From an uncultured Desulfobacterium sp. (GTDB lineage Bacteria; Desulfobacterota; DSM-4660; Desulfatiglandales; Desulfatiglandaceae), in NCBI GenBank assembly GCA_900258555.1, contig LT984854.1, positions 987,071 through 1,047,283 on the forward strand: a stretch of DNA of 60,213 bases. The letters run 5' to 3'. The notes beneath the pieces are model-generated. The model did not search any database. It saw nothing but the letters and a program-made list of their open reading frames with translations, and was not told the DNA's origin. The position numbers and the translations under genes are program-made. Below, piece after piece: positions 8,413 to 16,521 of the stretch (the stretch's first letter is position 1; each line of letters begins with the position of its first letter).

Positions 8413-8441
8413 ATAATAACAGTTAACTGTTATTTTGTCAA
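8413..8441 (-). promoter_or_regulatory. merR promoter with operator palindrome in the spacer
   Basis: On the minus strand a -35 box TTGACA (8436-8441) and a -10 box TATTAT (8413-8418) are separated by 17 bases. A perfect 18-bp palindrome ATAACAGTTAACTGTTAT (8416-8433) fills the spacer and overlaps the -10. This is the classical place for a MerR operator. Transcription should begin about 7 bases past the -10, at or next to the ATG at 8406, so the message would be leaderless. Confidence 0.7.
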
Positions 8442-8567
8442 GGCATTAATTTAAAAATTTCATGCATTAATTCTGAAAGCATCTTGTCAGAATGAAATGA
8501 CAGAACCAGTTACTCAAGCTATAGGCATCTAAAACTATTTCCGATCCGATTTAAACGGCAACCTGAG

Positions 8568-8849
8568 ATGGATTATTCTTTCAGTCCTGAAAATATTACC
8601 CCGCAAAAGCTTGAGAAAAAACCACGTCCACGTATGGCGAATGCCATTGGACATTGACCAAACACACTTGGGTTCTTTAAACAGATCCTAGCCAAAGACG
8701 AACGGGCGAGGGCACAGAGGGTAGGTACTGAAAATGTCAGAAGTCAGTATGTTGCAGCAAGAAGATTTTTACGGATGATTTTGTCCTCCCATCTAAATAA
8801 GCAGCCGTACCATCTTGAATTTCAAACCAATATGGGAAGCCTTCCTTGA
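8568..8849 (+). other. Open frame interrupted by one in-frame TGA, possible gene remnant
   Basis: Within an otherwise gene-free 570-base stretch, one plus-strand frame runs from ATG 8568 to TGA 8847-8849, with a single in-frame TGA at 8655-8657. The product after the break (ILAKDERARAQRVG, YVAARRFLRM) looks protein-like, but I do not recognise it. It may be a decayed gene; a Trp or selenocysteine codon is possible but not supported by any visible partner. The rest of 8442-8979 shows nothing I can identify. Confidence 0.2.
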
Positions 8850-8979
8850 ACGGGTCAAACCCTAGCAACAGTTTGGCAAAAGACCCCTGCGCTTCACTTC
8901 GGGGTTATAAGTGTAAAAAACTTCCAGTTTTTTAGGTGTGGTTTTATGCAATAGGGATAAGGGATTACTTTCTTGCACA

Positions 8980-9276
8980 TCAGCGGCGTCTGTCAGAAGA
9001 AGTGATCTGCCGGGAGATTTTTGTAATTTTATACATGTCTTTTCTCTGCCCTTGAACATGCAGCTTGAATCCCAGCGCGTGAGTCACCTTCAAAATCGTC
9101 GCAAAGCTCGGATTTCCCTCGCCGGAAAGCGCTTTGTACAGGCTCTCACGGCCCAGCCCGGTGTCCTTGGCAAGTTGGCTCATACCACGGGCGCGGGCGA
9201 TATTGCCAAGAGCTTTGGCAATGAAGGCTGCATCGTCGCCAGCTTCTTCAATGCAGGCTTCAAGATACATTAACAT
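8980..9276 (-). CDS. HigA-like antitoxin (addiction module antidote), frameshifted at 5' end
   Basis: An XRE-type helix-turn-helix protein of the addiction-module antidote family: MYLEACIEEAGDDAAFIAKAL, then ARARGMSQLAKDTGLGRESL and NPSFATILKVTHALGFKLHV. The usual first 18 residues are present upstream but one base out of frame. From an ATG at 9334 with a perfect AGGAGG site the sequence gives MTLKLRKW and then shifts in a GGGG run (about 9309-9313); with three Gs it would read on as DSAEYLKPEEDM into this protein. The C-terminus is about 20 residues longer than usual. The neighbouring toxin is decayed, so this is either an orphan antitoxin or a decaying gene; a sequencing error in the G-run is possible. 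Confidence 0.65.
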   Translation of the reverse strand: MLMYLEACIEEAGDDAAFIAKALGNIARARGMSQLAKDTGLGRESLYKALSGEGNPSFATILKVTHALGFKLHVQGQRKDMYKITKISRQITSSDRRR

Positions 9277-9343
9277 GTCTTCCTCGGGTTTAAGATATTC
9301 GGCGCTATCCCCATTTGCGCAACTTCAATGTCATGTCGTCCTC

Positions 9344-9475
9344 CTACAATTTGCCCGCCAGTTGTAGTGCGGTCTTGATATCCTTGCTCTGTGCAGACTT
9401 GCCGCCCCCGAGCATCTGGGATACAAAAAGGCAAGAACTATTTGATCCTTGTCGGTACTGGCAAAATCAAGTGAT
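9344..9475 (-). pseudogene. HigB/RelE-type toxin remnant
   Basis: Directly before the HigA start, the minus strand encodes GGGKSAQSKDIKTALQLAGKL and then TAG (9344-9346). This is recognisable as the C-terminus of HigB-family toxins (GGDKSTQxxDIxxA). Upstream, a different frame carries DKDQIVLAFLYP in place of the preceding beta strand, so at least one frameshift separates them. The N-terminal half is not recognisable. The toxin is therefore inactive. Confidence 0.55.
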
Positions 9476-9581
9476 TGAGTAGTTCTGAGTAGTTTCCCTT
9501 CAAGGATGATACTCAGAAAGATTATTTCCCTTTGCACCCTGCACAAAGAATTCGGACAGAACGACTGATCCGTCAGGATTG

Positions 9582-10850
9582 TCAGGGATGCCCTCTACCT
9601 TTACCAAAGGCCTGTGAGGCCAACCTGCGGTCCCTTGGCCTGAAGGTATTGTCAGCCATTTCTTTGATTACTACCTGCTGAATCAGTTTAAACATCTTCA
9701 CCTCCTGGGATTCATCTTTATAAAAGGTATCCCAGGCGTAATAGAACATCTCCTGCAACCGGTCCGGCGACATGTGTTTGGGATAAAAGACGACCTTGTC
9801 TGCGGAATAATCATCCCAGTCATATGAAAAAATCCTCTTTGCCCTGTCTAATTCCTCAAAGGCGGTTGTATGGGGAAAAGGGGTGAGCACTGTAAATTCA
9901 GCCATATCAAGCTCGATTTCCAGCAGAAAATCAACTAATCGCTTGATGTAATCTTCAGTATGATGGTCAAGGCCGAGGAGGATTGTCCCCTCCACACCTA
10001 TGCCGTAATCGTGATAGCGTTTGATCCTCTCCCTGATGTAGTCTGACGTGTCAAAAATCGCCTGATATACATACCATGCCCCTGCGCTGGCCGCAAGATT
10101 CAGGACCTCGGGCCTGTCTTCTATCGGATGAGAGCACCATTTCTTTTTTAAGGGTATCATCTCCCGAAACAGGTCCATCTCCCATGCGGTATCCTGTGCA
10201 AGGGAATTATCTACAATGAATAACCTGTTGTTATCAATGCCCGCCATCTCCTCCACTGCCTTATCTATGGGCCGCGGCCTGAATTGTCTACCGCCCAGAT
10301 AAGCCACGGCGCACGGATAGCAGTGGAATCTGCATCCTCTGGATGCATGAACCAGATCAAACATCTGAACTCCCCTGTAGTTATACAGATCCCTGTTCAG
10401 GAGATCCCTGCGCGCAGCCCCAACAGATTCAATAGGAGGTCTGTCATCCATATAATTGTATATCTTTTTTAATCTGCCTTTGGCAAAGTCGGAAAAGACC
10501 TCTTCCATCCTCCCCTCGGCCTCGCCAAGGAATACTGCATCGGCATGCTGCATGGTTTCTTCAGCATGGAGCATGGTGGCGATTCCGCCGAAAATCACCT
10601 TTACGCCCTTTTCCCGAAATGAATCTGCGATTTGCCATCCCCGCTTGACCTGAAGGGTAAGCATCATGGAAATGCCTACAAAATCTACCGGGGCGTCAAA
10701 GTTTACAGTCTCAAGGTTTTCATCAATCAATTGGATCTCTATGTTGTCCGGAATCGTTGCAGCAAAGACAACCGGCCCATGCGGGGGGAGGTGAAACTCT
10801 GTCTGCCTTTCAAGTTTAGGCCACTTCGGATAGATCAATAAAAATTTCAT
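9582..10850 (-). CDS. B12-binding-type radical SAM enzyme
   Basis: A 422-residue protein. Residues ~1-140 form a cobalamin-binding-like Rossmann domain (MKFLLIYPKWPKLERQ, IQLIDENLE, FGGIATMLHAEE), although the DxHxxG cobalamin-ligand motif is not evident. The radical SAM core has the cluster motif CRFHCYPC (Cx3Cx2C) in HASRGCRFHCYPCAV near residue 190, which binds a [4Fe-4S] cluster and SAM. Enzymes of this build carry out methylations and ring or C-C bond rearrangements, often on lipids such as hopanoids, or on tetrapyrroles. It leads a probable minus-strand group with fabG and a dehydratase, next to the plus-strand ACP/KS cluster. Inference: tailoring of the cluster's acyl product. Confidence 0.8.
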   Translation of the reverse strand: MKFLLIYPKWPKLERQTEFHLPPHGPVVFAATIPDNIEIQLIDENLETVNFDAPVDFVGISMMLTLQVKRGWQIADSFREKGVKVIFGGIATMLHAEETMQHADAVFLGEAEGRMEEVFSDFAKGRLKKIYNYMDDRPPIESVGAARRDLLNRDLYNYRGVQMFDLVHASRGCRFHCYPCAVAYLGGRQFRPRPIDKAVEEMAGIDNNRLFIVDNSLAQDTAWEMDLFREMIPLKKKWCSHPIEDRPEVLNLAASAGAWYVYQAIFDTSDYIRERIKRYHDYGIGVEGTILLGLDHHTEDYIKRLVDFLLEIELDMAEFTVLTPFPHTTAFEELDRAKRIFSYDWDDYSADKVVFYPKHMSPDRLQEMFYYAWDTFYKDESQEVKMFKLIQQVVIKEMADNTFRPRDRRLASQAFGKGRGHP

Positions 10851-10912
10851 TATGAAATTTTCAACAGCTCCCTATCATCATTAAGCTGACAGCCAACAGC
10901 TGATTGCTGATT

Positions 10913-11683
10913 TTAAAACATTCCGCCATTTACAGATATAACCTGACCGGTAATATATGAAGCATCTTCTGAGCAGAGGAATCTTACTACCTTTGCCACC
11001 TCTTGGGGCCTTCCTATCCGCGCCATCGGGATGAGTGTCTTGATATTTGCTACAGGCGCGTCCTTTATCATATCTGTATCTATAAGCCCCGGGGCAACCA
11101 CATTGACCCTTATTCCAAGCCTGGCGACCTCAGAAGCGACAACCCGGCTGGCCCCGATCAGCCCCGCCTTTGCGGCTGCATAATTGGCCTGCCCACGGTT
11201 CCCCATTATACCGGCAGCGGATGATATCGTCACAACAGCCCCCTTTTTTTGGGGGATCATCTTTTCAAGCACCGGCCTTGTAACATTGTAAAAACCGTTA
11301 AGGCTTGTATTGATTACGGAATTCCAGGCCTCCGGCCTCATCATGACAAACAGCTCGTCTGCGGCGATTCCGGCATTGTTTATAAGTATGTCAACCGTCT
11401 CAAACCTGGAGCAGATGCCCTCAATTGCAACCTGAGTTTCTTCGTTATCCGAGACATTGAATTGTACAATCTCGCCATCGCCGCCTGCTTCTTTAATCAG
11501 TTCAAGTGATTGAACTGCTCCGGCCTCATCAGATCTGTAATTTACAATGACATAACAGCCCCATGCAGCCAATTCCACACATATAGCCCTGCCAATACCT
11601 TTGCTTGCGCCTGTTACTATTGCTACCTTTCTGTTGGCCGTTTCATCCATCATCCGTTTACTCCAAAGGCCTTTACTGTGCAT
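10913..11683 (-). CDS. fabG: 3-oxoacyl-ACP reductase (FabG-like SDR)
   Basis: A short-chain dehydrogenase of 256 residues with the NAD(P) motif TGASKGIGRA, the NNAGI motif, catalytic Ser in ISSAAG, catalytic YxxxK in YAAAKAG, and the C-terminal SYITGQVISVNGGMF typical of FabG. It reduces 3-oxoacyl-ACP to 3-hydroxyacyl-ACP with NADPH. The first ~10 residues (MHSKGLWSKR) are not family-like, so translation may start at the internal Met-Met (11653 or 11650). It follows the ApeP-like dehydratase with a short overlap and precedes the B12-type radical SAM gene. The three probably serve the adjacent ACP/KS cluster rather than housekeeping fatty acid synthesis. Confidence 0.9.
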   Translation of the reverse strand: MHSKGLWSKRMMDETANRKVAIVTGASKGIGRAICVELAAWGCYVIVNYRSDEAGAVQSLELIKEAGGDGEIVQFNVSDNEETQVAIEGICSRFETVDILINNAGIAADELFVMMRPEAWNSVINTSLNGFYNVTRPVLEKMIPQKKGAVVTISSAAGIMGNRGQANYAAAKAGLIGASRVVASEVARLGIRVNVVAPGLIDTDMIKDAPVANIKTLIPMARIGRPQEVAKVVRFLCSEDASYITGQVISVNGGMF

Positions 11684-12107
11684 TATTTTCAGGCTGAAAC
11701 ACCTGCAGGGTTACCTCACCGACAATATCCTCTCCTATCCGGTTCACCCCCAGGATCTCCCTGAATTTTTCATATTTAAATACGTCCTCGCAACTGGTAA
11801 TAATCTGGGTGCTTAGGGGAATTGCAACAACGGAAAAACAGGCTTTTTTAACTCCCACCAGCCATCCCTTTTTTTCGGAGTCCATTCCCAGTTCCTTTAT
11901 CCTCTCAAATCCATTGCAAATACCCGCGGTCTGGGCGACCAGCTCTATCAGCACTAACGGATTAACCGCCTCGCCGTCAAACAGGGGCCACGTTTCATTA
12001 ACAACCGCACTGGTCACAGCCCTGTTTTCATCCACCTCTATGATTTCATCAATCAGCCTCATCCTGCCGCGATGCGGGATCAGGTCCTCAATGCCGATAT
12101 GCTTCAT
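11673..12107 (-). CDS. ApeP-like / FabZ-like hotdog dehydratase
   Basis: A 144-residue hotdog-fold protein. The start IEDLIPHRGRMRLIDEIIEV corresponds to the ApeP-type 3-hydroxyacyl-ACP dehydratase family (PHxxxMxLxD). The helix LVLIELVAQTAGICNG is the hotdog helix that lines the active site. Such enzymes dehydrate 3-hydroxyacyl-ACP to the trans-2-enoyl form and in aryl-polyene pathways help build conjugated double bonds. No signal peptide is present. It overlaps the fabG start by 11 bases. This gene and fabG give one reduction-dehydration pair for the cluster, which also encodes three further dehydratase-like proteins. Confidence 0.8.
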   Translation of the reverse strand: MKHIGIEDLIPHRGRMRLIDEIIEVDENRAVTSAVVNETWPLFDGEAVNPLVLIELVAQTAGICNGFERIKELGMDSEKKGWLVGVKKACFSVVAIPLSTQIITSCEDVFKYEKFREILGVNRIGEDIVGEVTLQVFQPENNAQ

Positions 12108-12130
12108 TTTACTCCTGTTGCAGGATTACA

Positions 12131-12226
12131 CCCCCACCCTGGCCCTCCCACATCAAGGGGGAGGGAATATTTACGGAAGCTCAAACACTTCCCCTCCCCT
12201 TGCGGGAGGGGATAGAGGGGAGGGGG
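12131..12226. repeat. Paired GC-rich hairpin repeat (extragenic palindromes)
   Basis: Two neighbouring hairpins rich in CCCTCCC/GGGAGGG: 12144-12165 and 12190-12226, the second with a perfect CCCCTCCC...GGGAGGGG stem. Their flanks are also complementary (CACCCCCAC... and ...GGGGAGGGGG), so the whole unit can fold back. It fills the gap between the dehydratase gene and the upstream hypothetical gene. It looks like a dispersed extragenic repeat and could also serve as a terminator. Confidence 0.55.
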
Positions 12227-12264
12227 ATGTCATCAATTGTAAAAAAAATTATGAGACGCTAAAC

Positions 12265-12567
12265 TCAATGACTGATTTTTCTTATATCTGACTTTCTTTT
12301 CATTATTTCGCTTGCCGGCAGGTATCGTTCGTCATTTGTGACAGCAAAGATAAAGCGATTCATAATGCTGAGTAATATGTCAAAGCTATACCCCCCGATA
12401 AACGCCATTGTCAATGGTGAGATCAAAGAGATATCCACAGGGGCTGATCCGGTCGAGCAATTTTCAGAGGGGAACAGATTTATCAACTCATTAGCGCACC
12501 CGATGATATCCGGCCCTTCAATGGAGTGACAGATCAATGCATTCTTTGGATTTTTCTCTTGATTCAT
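12265..12567 (-). CDS. Hypothetical protein, 100 aa
   Basis: A 100-residue frame downstream of two lipoprotein genes on the same strand, starting 17 bases after the stop of the first. The central part (ISPLTMAFIGGYSFDILLSI) could form one membrane-associated helix. The C-terminus is basic (EIMKRKSDIRK). I do not recognise a family. The frame and spacing fit an operon with the two lipoproteins, which is the main reason to accept it. Confidence 0.4.
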   Translation of the reverse strand: MNQEKNPKNALICHSIEGPDIIGCANELINLFPSENCSTGSAPVDISLISPLTMAFIGGYSFDILLSIMNRFIFAVTNDERYLPASEIMKRKSDIRKISH

Positions 12568-12584
12568 GTCCGCGCCCGCCTGAT

Positions 12585-13370
12585 TTATTGTCCCAATGGA
12601 AATGCAACCGGGTCTATCCGATTTAGCAGGATGCGGCGCGCCTCATCCTGCTGCGCAAGCGCTGTTGCGGACTTTCCTGTTGCAATATACTGAAGCCAAG
12701 TAACGCCTGCATCTGCTGTCGCCGTTATGTTGATGTCGGAATCCAGCACAGCAAGGAATGACGGCATACCGACTGCATAAGTTGCGGCCGGATATTTGTT
12801 GTGATCTATTTCATCTTTTGAGTCAGTGCCAAAGACAGGGGCCAATGCGAACTCCTTTCGATTGAACCCAAGGCGCACGGTATCCGGGAGCTCAGAGGTC
12901 ATTCCCGACCATGCGAGTTTGAGCCCGACAGTAGTGTCAGTGCCAAATACAAAGGGTCTGACCTGACCCTTCTCCGGGATAGTGATCTTATTGCCCCAAA
13001 AAGTCTTAGGCTCCGGCTTTTGGGTGAGATACACATTGGAGTCGCTGTCATTACTGGTATCTCCAGGACGGCGAGAGAGTGCTACGGCTGCATCTCCGCC
13101 GGCAAATGTGGATTGCACACTGAAAAAAAAGCGACTTAAGGGATTCTGTCTTGATTGAAAGCTGGAAACCACCGGGGGAGTCTGCCCCCCCTCGAACCCC
13201 GGAGCAATGACTCCCTCTCGACGGCTAATGGATAATTCAGCAGTTGGTGGCTTTGTTTCAAGGTCAAGGCCAATATTGGACTTTGTGAAAAACAGGGTTG
13301 TGTTGTAGCCGATACCGCATCCGCATATCATGACTACCCCAAACATTAACATAAACCTAAAGCATTTCAT
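12585..13370 (-). CDS. Hypothetical lipoprotein, 261 aa
   Basis: The N-terminus is a lipoprotein signal peptide: basic start (MKCFRF), hydrophobic stretch (MLMFGVVMI), then a lipobox ending CGCG at about residue 18, so the mature protein would be lipid-anchored. The mature part has beta-rich segments (TVGLKLAWSG, LPDTVRLGFNRKEFALAP) that recall envelope proteins, with a Pro/Ser-rich stretch in the middle. No enzymatic motif is seen. The stop of the preceding lipoprotein gene overlaps this start by 4 bases, so the two are translationally coupled. Function unknown; possibly part of an envelope complex. Confidence 0.65.
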   Translation of the reverse strand: MKCFRFMLMFGVVMICGCGIGYNTTLFFTKSNIGLDLETKPPTAELSISRREGVIAPGFEGGQTPPVVSSFQSRQNPLSRFFFSVQSTFAGGDAAVALSRRPGDTSNDSDSNVYLTQKPEPKTFWGNKITIPEKGQVRPFVFGTDTTVGLKLAWSGMTSELPDTVRLGFNRKEFALAPVFGTDSKDEIDHNKYPAATYAVGMPSFLAVLDSDINITATADAGVTWLQYIATGKSATALAQQDEARRILLNRIDPVAFPLGQ

Positions 13371-13768
13371 TCACCAATCTCCTTTTCCTTGTCTACTCCG
13401 CAATCATTAAGTGTATATGGGAACCCGGAGCCTACACGCGCGCTGTAAAATGAAGAGCCGCGAGGCCACGACAAACACAAAGGTAAGTCTTCATCAACAA
13501 CCTCGATCCGCTGCATGGTACTCCAGCCGACATCAAGGCTTACGCCCTCCTTCGTGCGTGATATTGAAATCCCTGCGATGTCGGTTCGTTTCCCCACGGC
13601 CTTTATCCCTCCATCAGGAGCGCTAACCTTCATCGCCATATGACCAAGACCCCAGATGTGCTCGACATTATTCTCCGGGTCGAAATAATGCACAGCACAG
13701 CCAGAGGCGGTGATAAGTATTGATACAGCCAAGGAAAAAATAAGTTTAATTTCTGTTGTTTTGTTCAT
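13367..13768 (-). CDS. Hypothetical lipoprotein, 133 aa
   Basis: From ATG 13768 the protein begins MNKTTEIKL, then a hydrophobic segment and a lipobox-like ASGC near residue 24, which indicates a lipid-anchored envelope protein. An in-frame start at 13813 would add 15 residues that break the signal-peptide pattern, so I prefer 13768. The mature part contains HIWGLGHMAMKVSAPD and a GVSLDVGWSTMQRIEVVDED segment. It overlaps the next lipoprotein gene by 4 bases. I do not recognise the family. The pair is transcribed away from the ACP/KS operon across a 318-base AT-rich gap. Confidence 0.6.
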   Translation of the reverse strand: MNKTTEIKLIFSLAVSILITASGCAVHYFDPENNVEHIWGLGHMAMKVSAPDGGIKAVGKRTDIAGISISRTKEGVSLDVGWSTMQRIEVVDEDLPLCLSWPRGSSFYSARVGSGFPYTLNDCGVDKEKEIGE

Positions 13769-14086
13769 ATCATTTATTATTTTATATAAATATATTAAAA
13801 ATACATATAACAAAAAGATATATTTTTATATATAGAGATACCATCTTTTTTTGTAAACAGGAAAATGTCTCGTTTTACCGTAAAAACCAGGGGGTAAGGC
13901 GCCAAAAGACCTCCTGCCCGCCGGGGAGAAGGCAATAAATGCCTCTCTGTGATACACTGAACCAGGTTCGGGGGCTTATCATCAAAATTACGCAAGTTGC
14001 GCTATAGTACTACTCCTTTTAGGTTGAATATTTGTAATTACTCAGGTAGTTAGGTAATAGACTGAAGTAAAATACGGTTAAGTTCA
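13769..14086. other. AT-rich divergent intergenic region
   Basis: This 318-base gap separates the leftward lipoprotein genes from the rightward ACP/KS operon and should hold both promoters. It is very AT-rich at 13780-13860. A short inverted repeat CGCAA-G-TTGCG (13991-14001) stands out. I see no open frame I trust and no promoter I can place with confidence. Confidence 0.4.
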
Positions 14087-14347
14087 ATGGAAAAATTAAT
14101 TAATGAACTCAAAGTAAAGTTGCTGGAGATACTAAATCTGGTGGATATCCGGCCTGAGGATATCGGTGAGGATGACCAACTGGTAGGCGGAGACCTGGGG
14201 ATAGACTCCATTGACATCCTGGAGATGGTCATAATGATTGACAAGGACTATGGTGTCCTTATTGATAATCGAACAGTCGGTGAAGAGGTCCTTCAGAGCC
14301 TGAGGACACTGGCCCGGTATATATATGAAAATTCCACGAGGCTTTGA
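14087..14347 (+). CDS. Acyl carrier protein 1
   Basis: An 86-residue acidic protein of the ACP family. The phosphopantetheine site is GIDSIDILEM, with the Ser in the usual D-S-[IL] context at about residue 45. The four-helix pattern and length are normal. The chain is carried as a thioester on this arm. It is the first gene of a tightly packed plus-strand operon: the KS-CLF gene starts at a TTG overlapping its stop codon. A second ACP (16980) follows within the same operon. Such dedicated ACPs are typical of secondary lipid or polyene pathways, separate from housekeeping AcpP. Confidence 0.92.
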   Translation: MEKLINELKVKLLEILNLVDIRPEDIGEDDQLVGGDLGIDSIDILEMVIMIDKDYGVLIDNRTVGEEVLQSLRTLARYIYENSTRL

Positions 14348-16515
14348 CCTTGGGCCATGTTCGCGTCCATATCTTGGGGATGGGCATTGTCAGCCCATTA
14401 GGCATAGGGATATCAGAGACAAAAGACGCCCTTAAAAATAATCTAACCGCAATTCGACCGATATCCCTCTTTTCAACCTCCAAAAATAGGCCCCTTCCTG
14501 TGGGCGAGGTTCAGGGATTTATCCAAGACGAATCCATCCCAAGAACCCATGCCTTTGCCCGCATTGCATCAGCGCAGGCAATGGCAGATTATCGGGAACC
14601 CCCTGACGCCATAGTTCTAGGAGTTACTACCGGCGGCATGCTGACCACGGAGCCCCTTCTAAGGAGAAAAGAACAAGACTATTCATTATTTCGATATCAT
14701 TCGCCTTCATCGGTCGGCGAGGATCTCGCTTCCAGATACCGTGTCATAGGGCCTGTAATCTGTGTGTCAACTGCTTGCTCCTCCGGGGCGGTTGCAATCA
14801 AGATAGCGGTTGAGATGCTCAGGTCCGGGCTTGCCCGCCGTGTACTCGCAGGCGGGGCGGACAGCCTTTGCCGCCTGACTTACTATGGGTTCAATTCCCT
14901 ACAGCTGATTGACCCTGAGGGTGCAAGGCCCCTGGATAAAGACAGACTGGGGATGAATGTAGCTGAAGGCGCAGCAATGCTTCTGCTTGCAGCAGATGAG
15001 CCGCGGCATGCTGTTGCGGAAATACTGGGCGCGGGATTATCCTGTGACGCCTATCACCCGACAGCCCCTCACCCTGAAGGAAAAGGGGCACTTGCAGCAA
15101 TGCAGGCCGCTTTATTGGACGCTGGAGTTAATCCTCATGATATTGGCTACATAAGCCTTCATGGTACAGGCACATTGGACAATGACCTGTCCGAGGCAAG
15201 GGCTATAAAGGCTATATTCAAAGACAAGATGCCTCTGCTGTCATCTGTCAAAGGGGCATTCGGCCATAGTCTGGCCGCTGCCGGCGCAATAGAGGCGGTT
15301 GTATCAGCGATCAGTATATCCGACCGACTGATTCCGGCAAATACCGGCTGCCGCATTTGTGACCCGGGGCTAATGTTGGCCCCGGTTATGCAACCGAAAG
15401 AGGCCCGGATTTCTGCTGTCCTATCCAATTCATTTGGTTTTGGAGGAAACAACGCTTCTGTTGTGATCGGGACCCCTGGCAAATTCTCCCCTTCAGCCCA
15501 TGATATCAAGAGATCTTTGAAGATCCTGTCCAGCTCTTGTATAACAGGGGCGGGGACTACAAAAAAAACCATGGAGGCGCTATTTAATGGAAGATCCTGC
15601 CAAGGCCTTTCCTCTGATGTGGAAATATCTGAAAACCTCTCCCCTGCACAAATAAGACGCCTTAAGCGCCTGCCCCGGCTTGCCTTATCTCTGGCAGTTG
15701 AAGCCCAACGGGCAGGCCAAAGACCTGATAAACCGTCAGCGGTATTTTTCGGCACCGGCTGGGGTGCGCTTTCTGAGACCTTTAATTTTTTAAAGCGCCT
15801 GGAGGAGACCGAGGAACAATATCCAAGCCCGACCGATTTTGTTGGCTCGGTCCATAATGCATCTGCAGGCCAAATTGCCATGATGTTCAACTCAACCGCC
15901 GCAAATGTCACCACAACAGGAGGAGATTATTCATTTGAGCAGGCGTTGATGACCGCAGGCCTGTTGGCAGAAGATAACGGCAAGACATTTATTGTTTTAG
16001 GTGCAGATGAATTCCATCAGGGGCTATCCAGGCTCTTGGATGAGTCTGTATTGCGAGGACAATGCCCTTCAGACGGCGGCGGGGCACTCTGCCTTACCAG
16101 GGGTGGCGGAGATCGCGGCCTAAACATTAAACTCGCATTTTTTGAAAACGCGGAAAACAATCCCAAGGTAATTTCATCTGTTGTGCAAGGCCTTGGGGGC
16201 GTCGAGAGGATTAATGGGGATTATGGGGTAATTCTGGCAGGAATCCCCGGGGCGTTAAAAGAAAAGGCCGCAGATCAGCTCAAGACATTTCTTTCTCTTA
16301 CCGGCTTTAAAGGTCCGATCATTGATTATAGAAGGCAGATAGGGGAGTTTGCATCTGCTTCCGCAGTCGCAGCGGTTATGGCGGTCAAGTTTCTGGAGCG
16401 GGGTGAGATTCCCGGAGCCCTCTTCGGTGGTAATGATTTCTTGCTCTACAAAAAAGGGGCACTTGTCGTTGGGTTTGGCAGTTTTGTCACCGCCATGGAG
16501 CTAAGGGAGACCTGA
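14344..16515 (+). CDS. Fused ketosynthase - chain-length-factor-like protein
   Basis: A 723-residue protein with two thiolase-fold halves. Residues 1-~380 form a complete ketosynthase with Cys145 (STACSSGA), His273 (HGTGT) and His308 (KGAFGHS), closed by SNSFGFGGNN. Residues ~390-723 form a second, diverged ketosynthase-like domain that lacks these residues; at the nucleophile position it reads GGDYSFEQ, with Asp in place of Cys. That matches the chain-length-factor type partner of type II PKS and aryl-polyene systems, normally a separate gene. Translation probably starts at the TTG at 14344, overlapping the ACP stop. Role: decarboxylative chain extension, with the C-terminal half setting chain length (inference). 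Confidence 0.85.
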   Translation: MTLGHVRVHILGMGIVSPLGIGISETKDALKNNLTAIRPISLFSTSKNRPLPVGEVQGFIQDESIPRTHAFARIASAQAMADYREPPDAIVLGVTTGGMLTTEPLLRRKEQDYSLFRYHSPSSVGEDLASRYRVIGPVICVSTACSSGAVAIKIAVEMLRSGLARRVLAGGADSLCRLTYYGFNSLQLIDPEGARPLDKDRLGMNVAEGAAMLLLAADEPRHAVAEILGAGLSCDAYHPTAPHPEGKGALAAMQAALLDAGVNPHDIGYISLHGTGTLDNDLSEARAIKAIFKDKMPLLSSVKGAFGHSLAAAGAIEAVVSAISISDRLIPANTGCRICDPGLMLAPVMQPKEARISAVLSNSFGFGGNNASVVIGTPGKFSPSAHDIKRSLKILSSSCITGAGTTKKTMEALFNGRSCQGLSSDVEISENLSPAQIRRLKRLPRLALSLAVEAQRAGQRPDKPSAVFFGTGWGALSETFNFLKRLEETEEQYPSPTDFVGSVHNASAGQIAMMFNSTAANVTTTGGDYSFEQALMTAGLLAEDNGKTFIVLGADEFHQGLSRLLDESVLRGQCPSDGGGALCLTRGGGDRGLNIKLAFFENAENNPKVISSVVQGLGGVERINGDYGVILAGIPGALKEKAADQLKTFLSLTGFKGPIIDYRRQIGEFASASAVAAVMAVKFLERGEIPGALFGGNDFLLYKKGALVVGFGSFVTAMELRET

Positions 16516-16521
16516 TTTTTC

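Noticed and set aside
12265-14086. Phage or secretion-system origin for the two lipoproteins
   Set aside because: No phage genes or secretion motifs nearby; the only supportable call is hypothetical lipoproteins.
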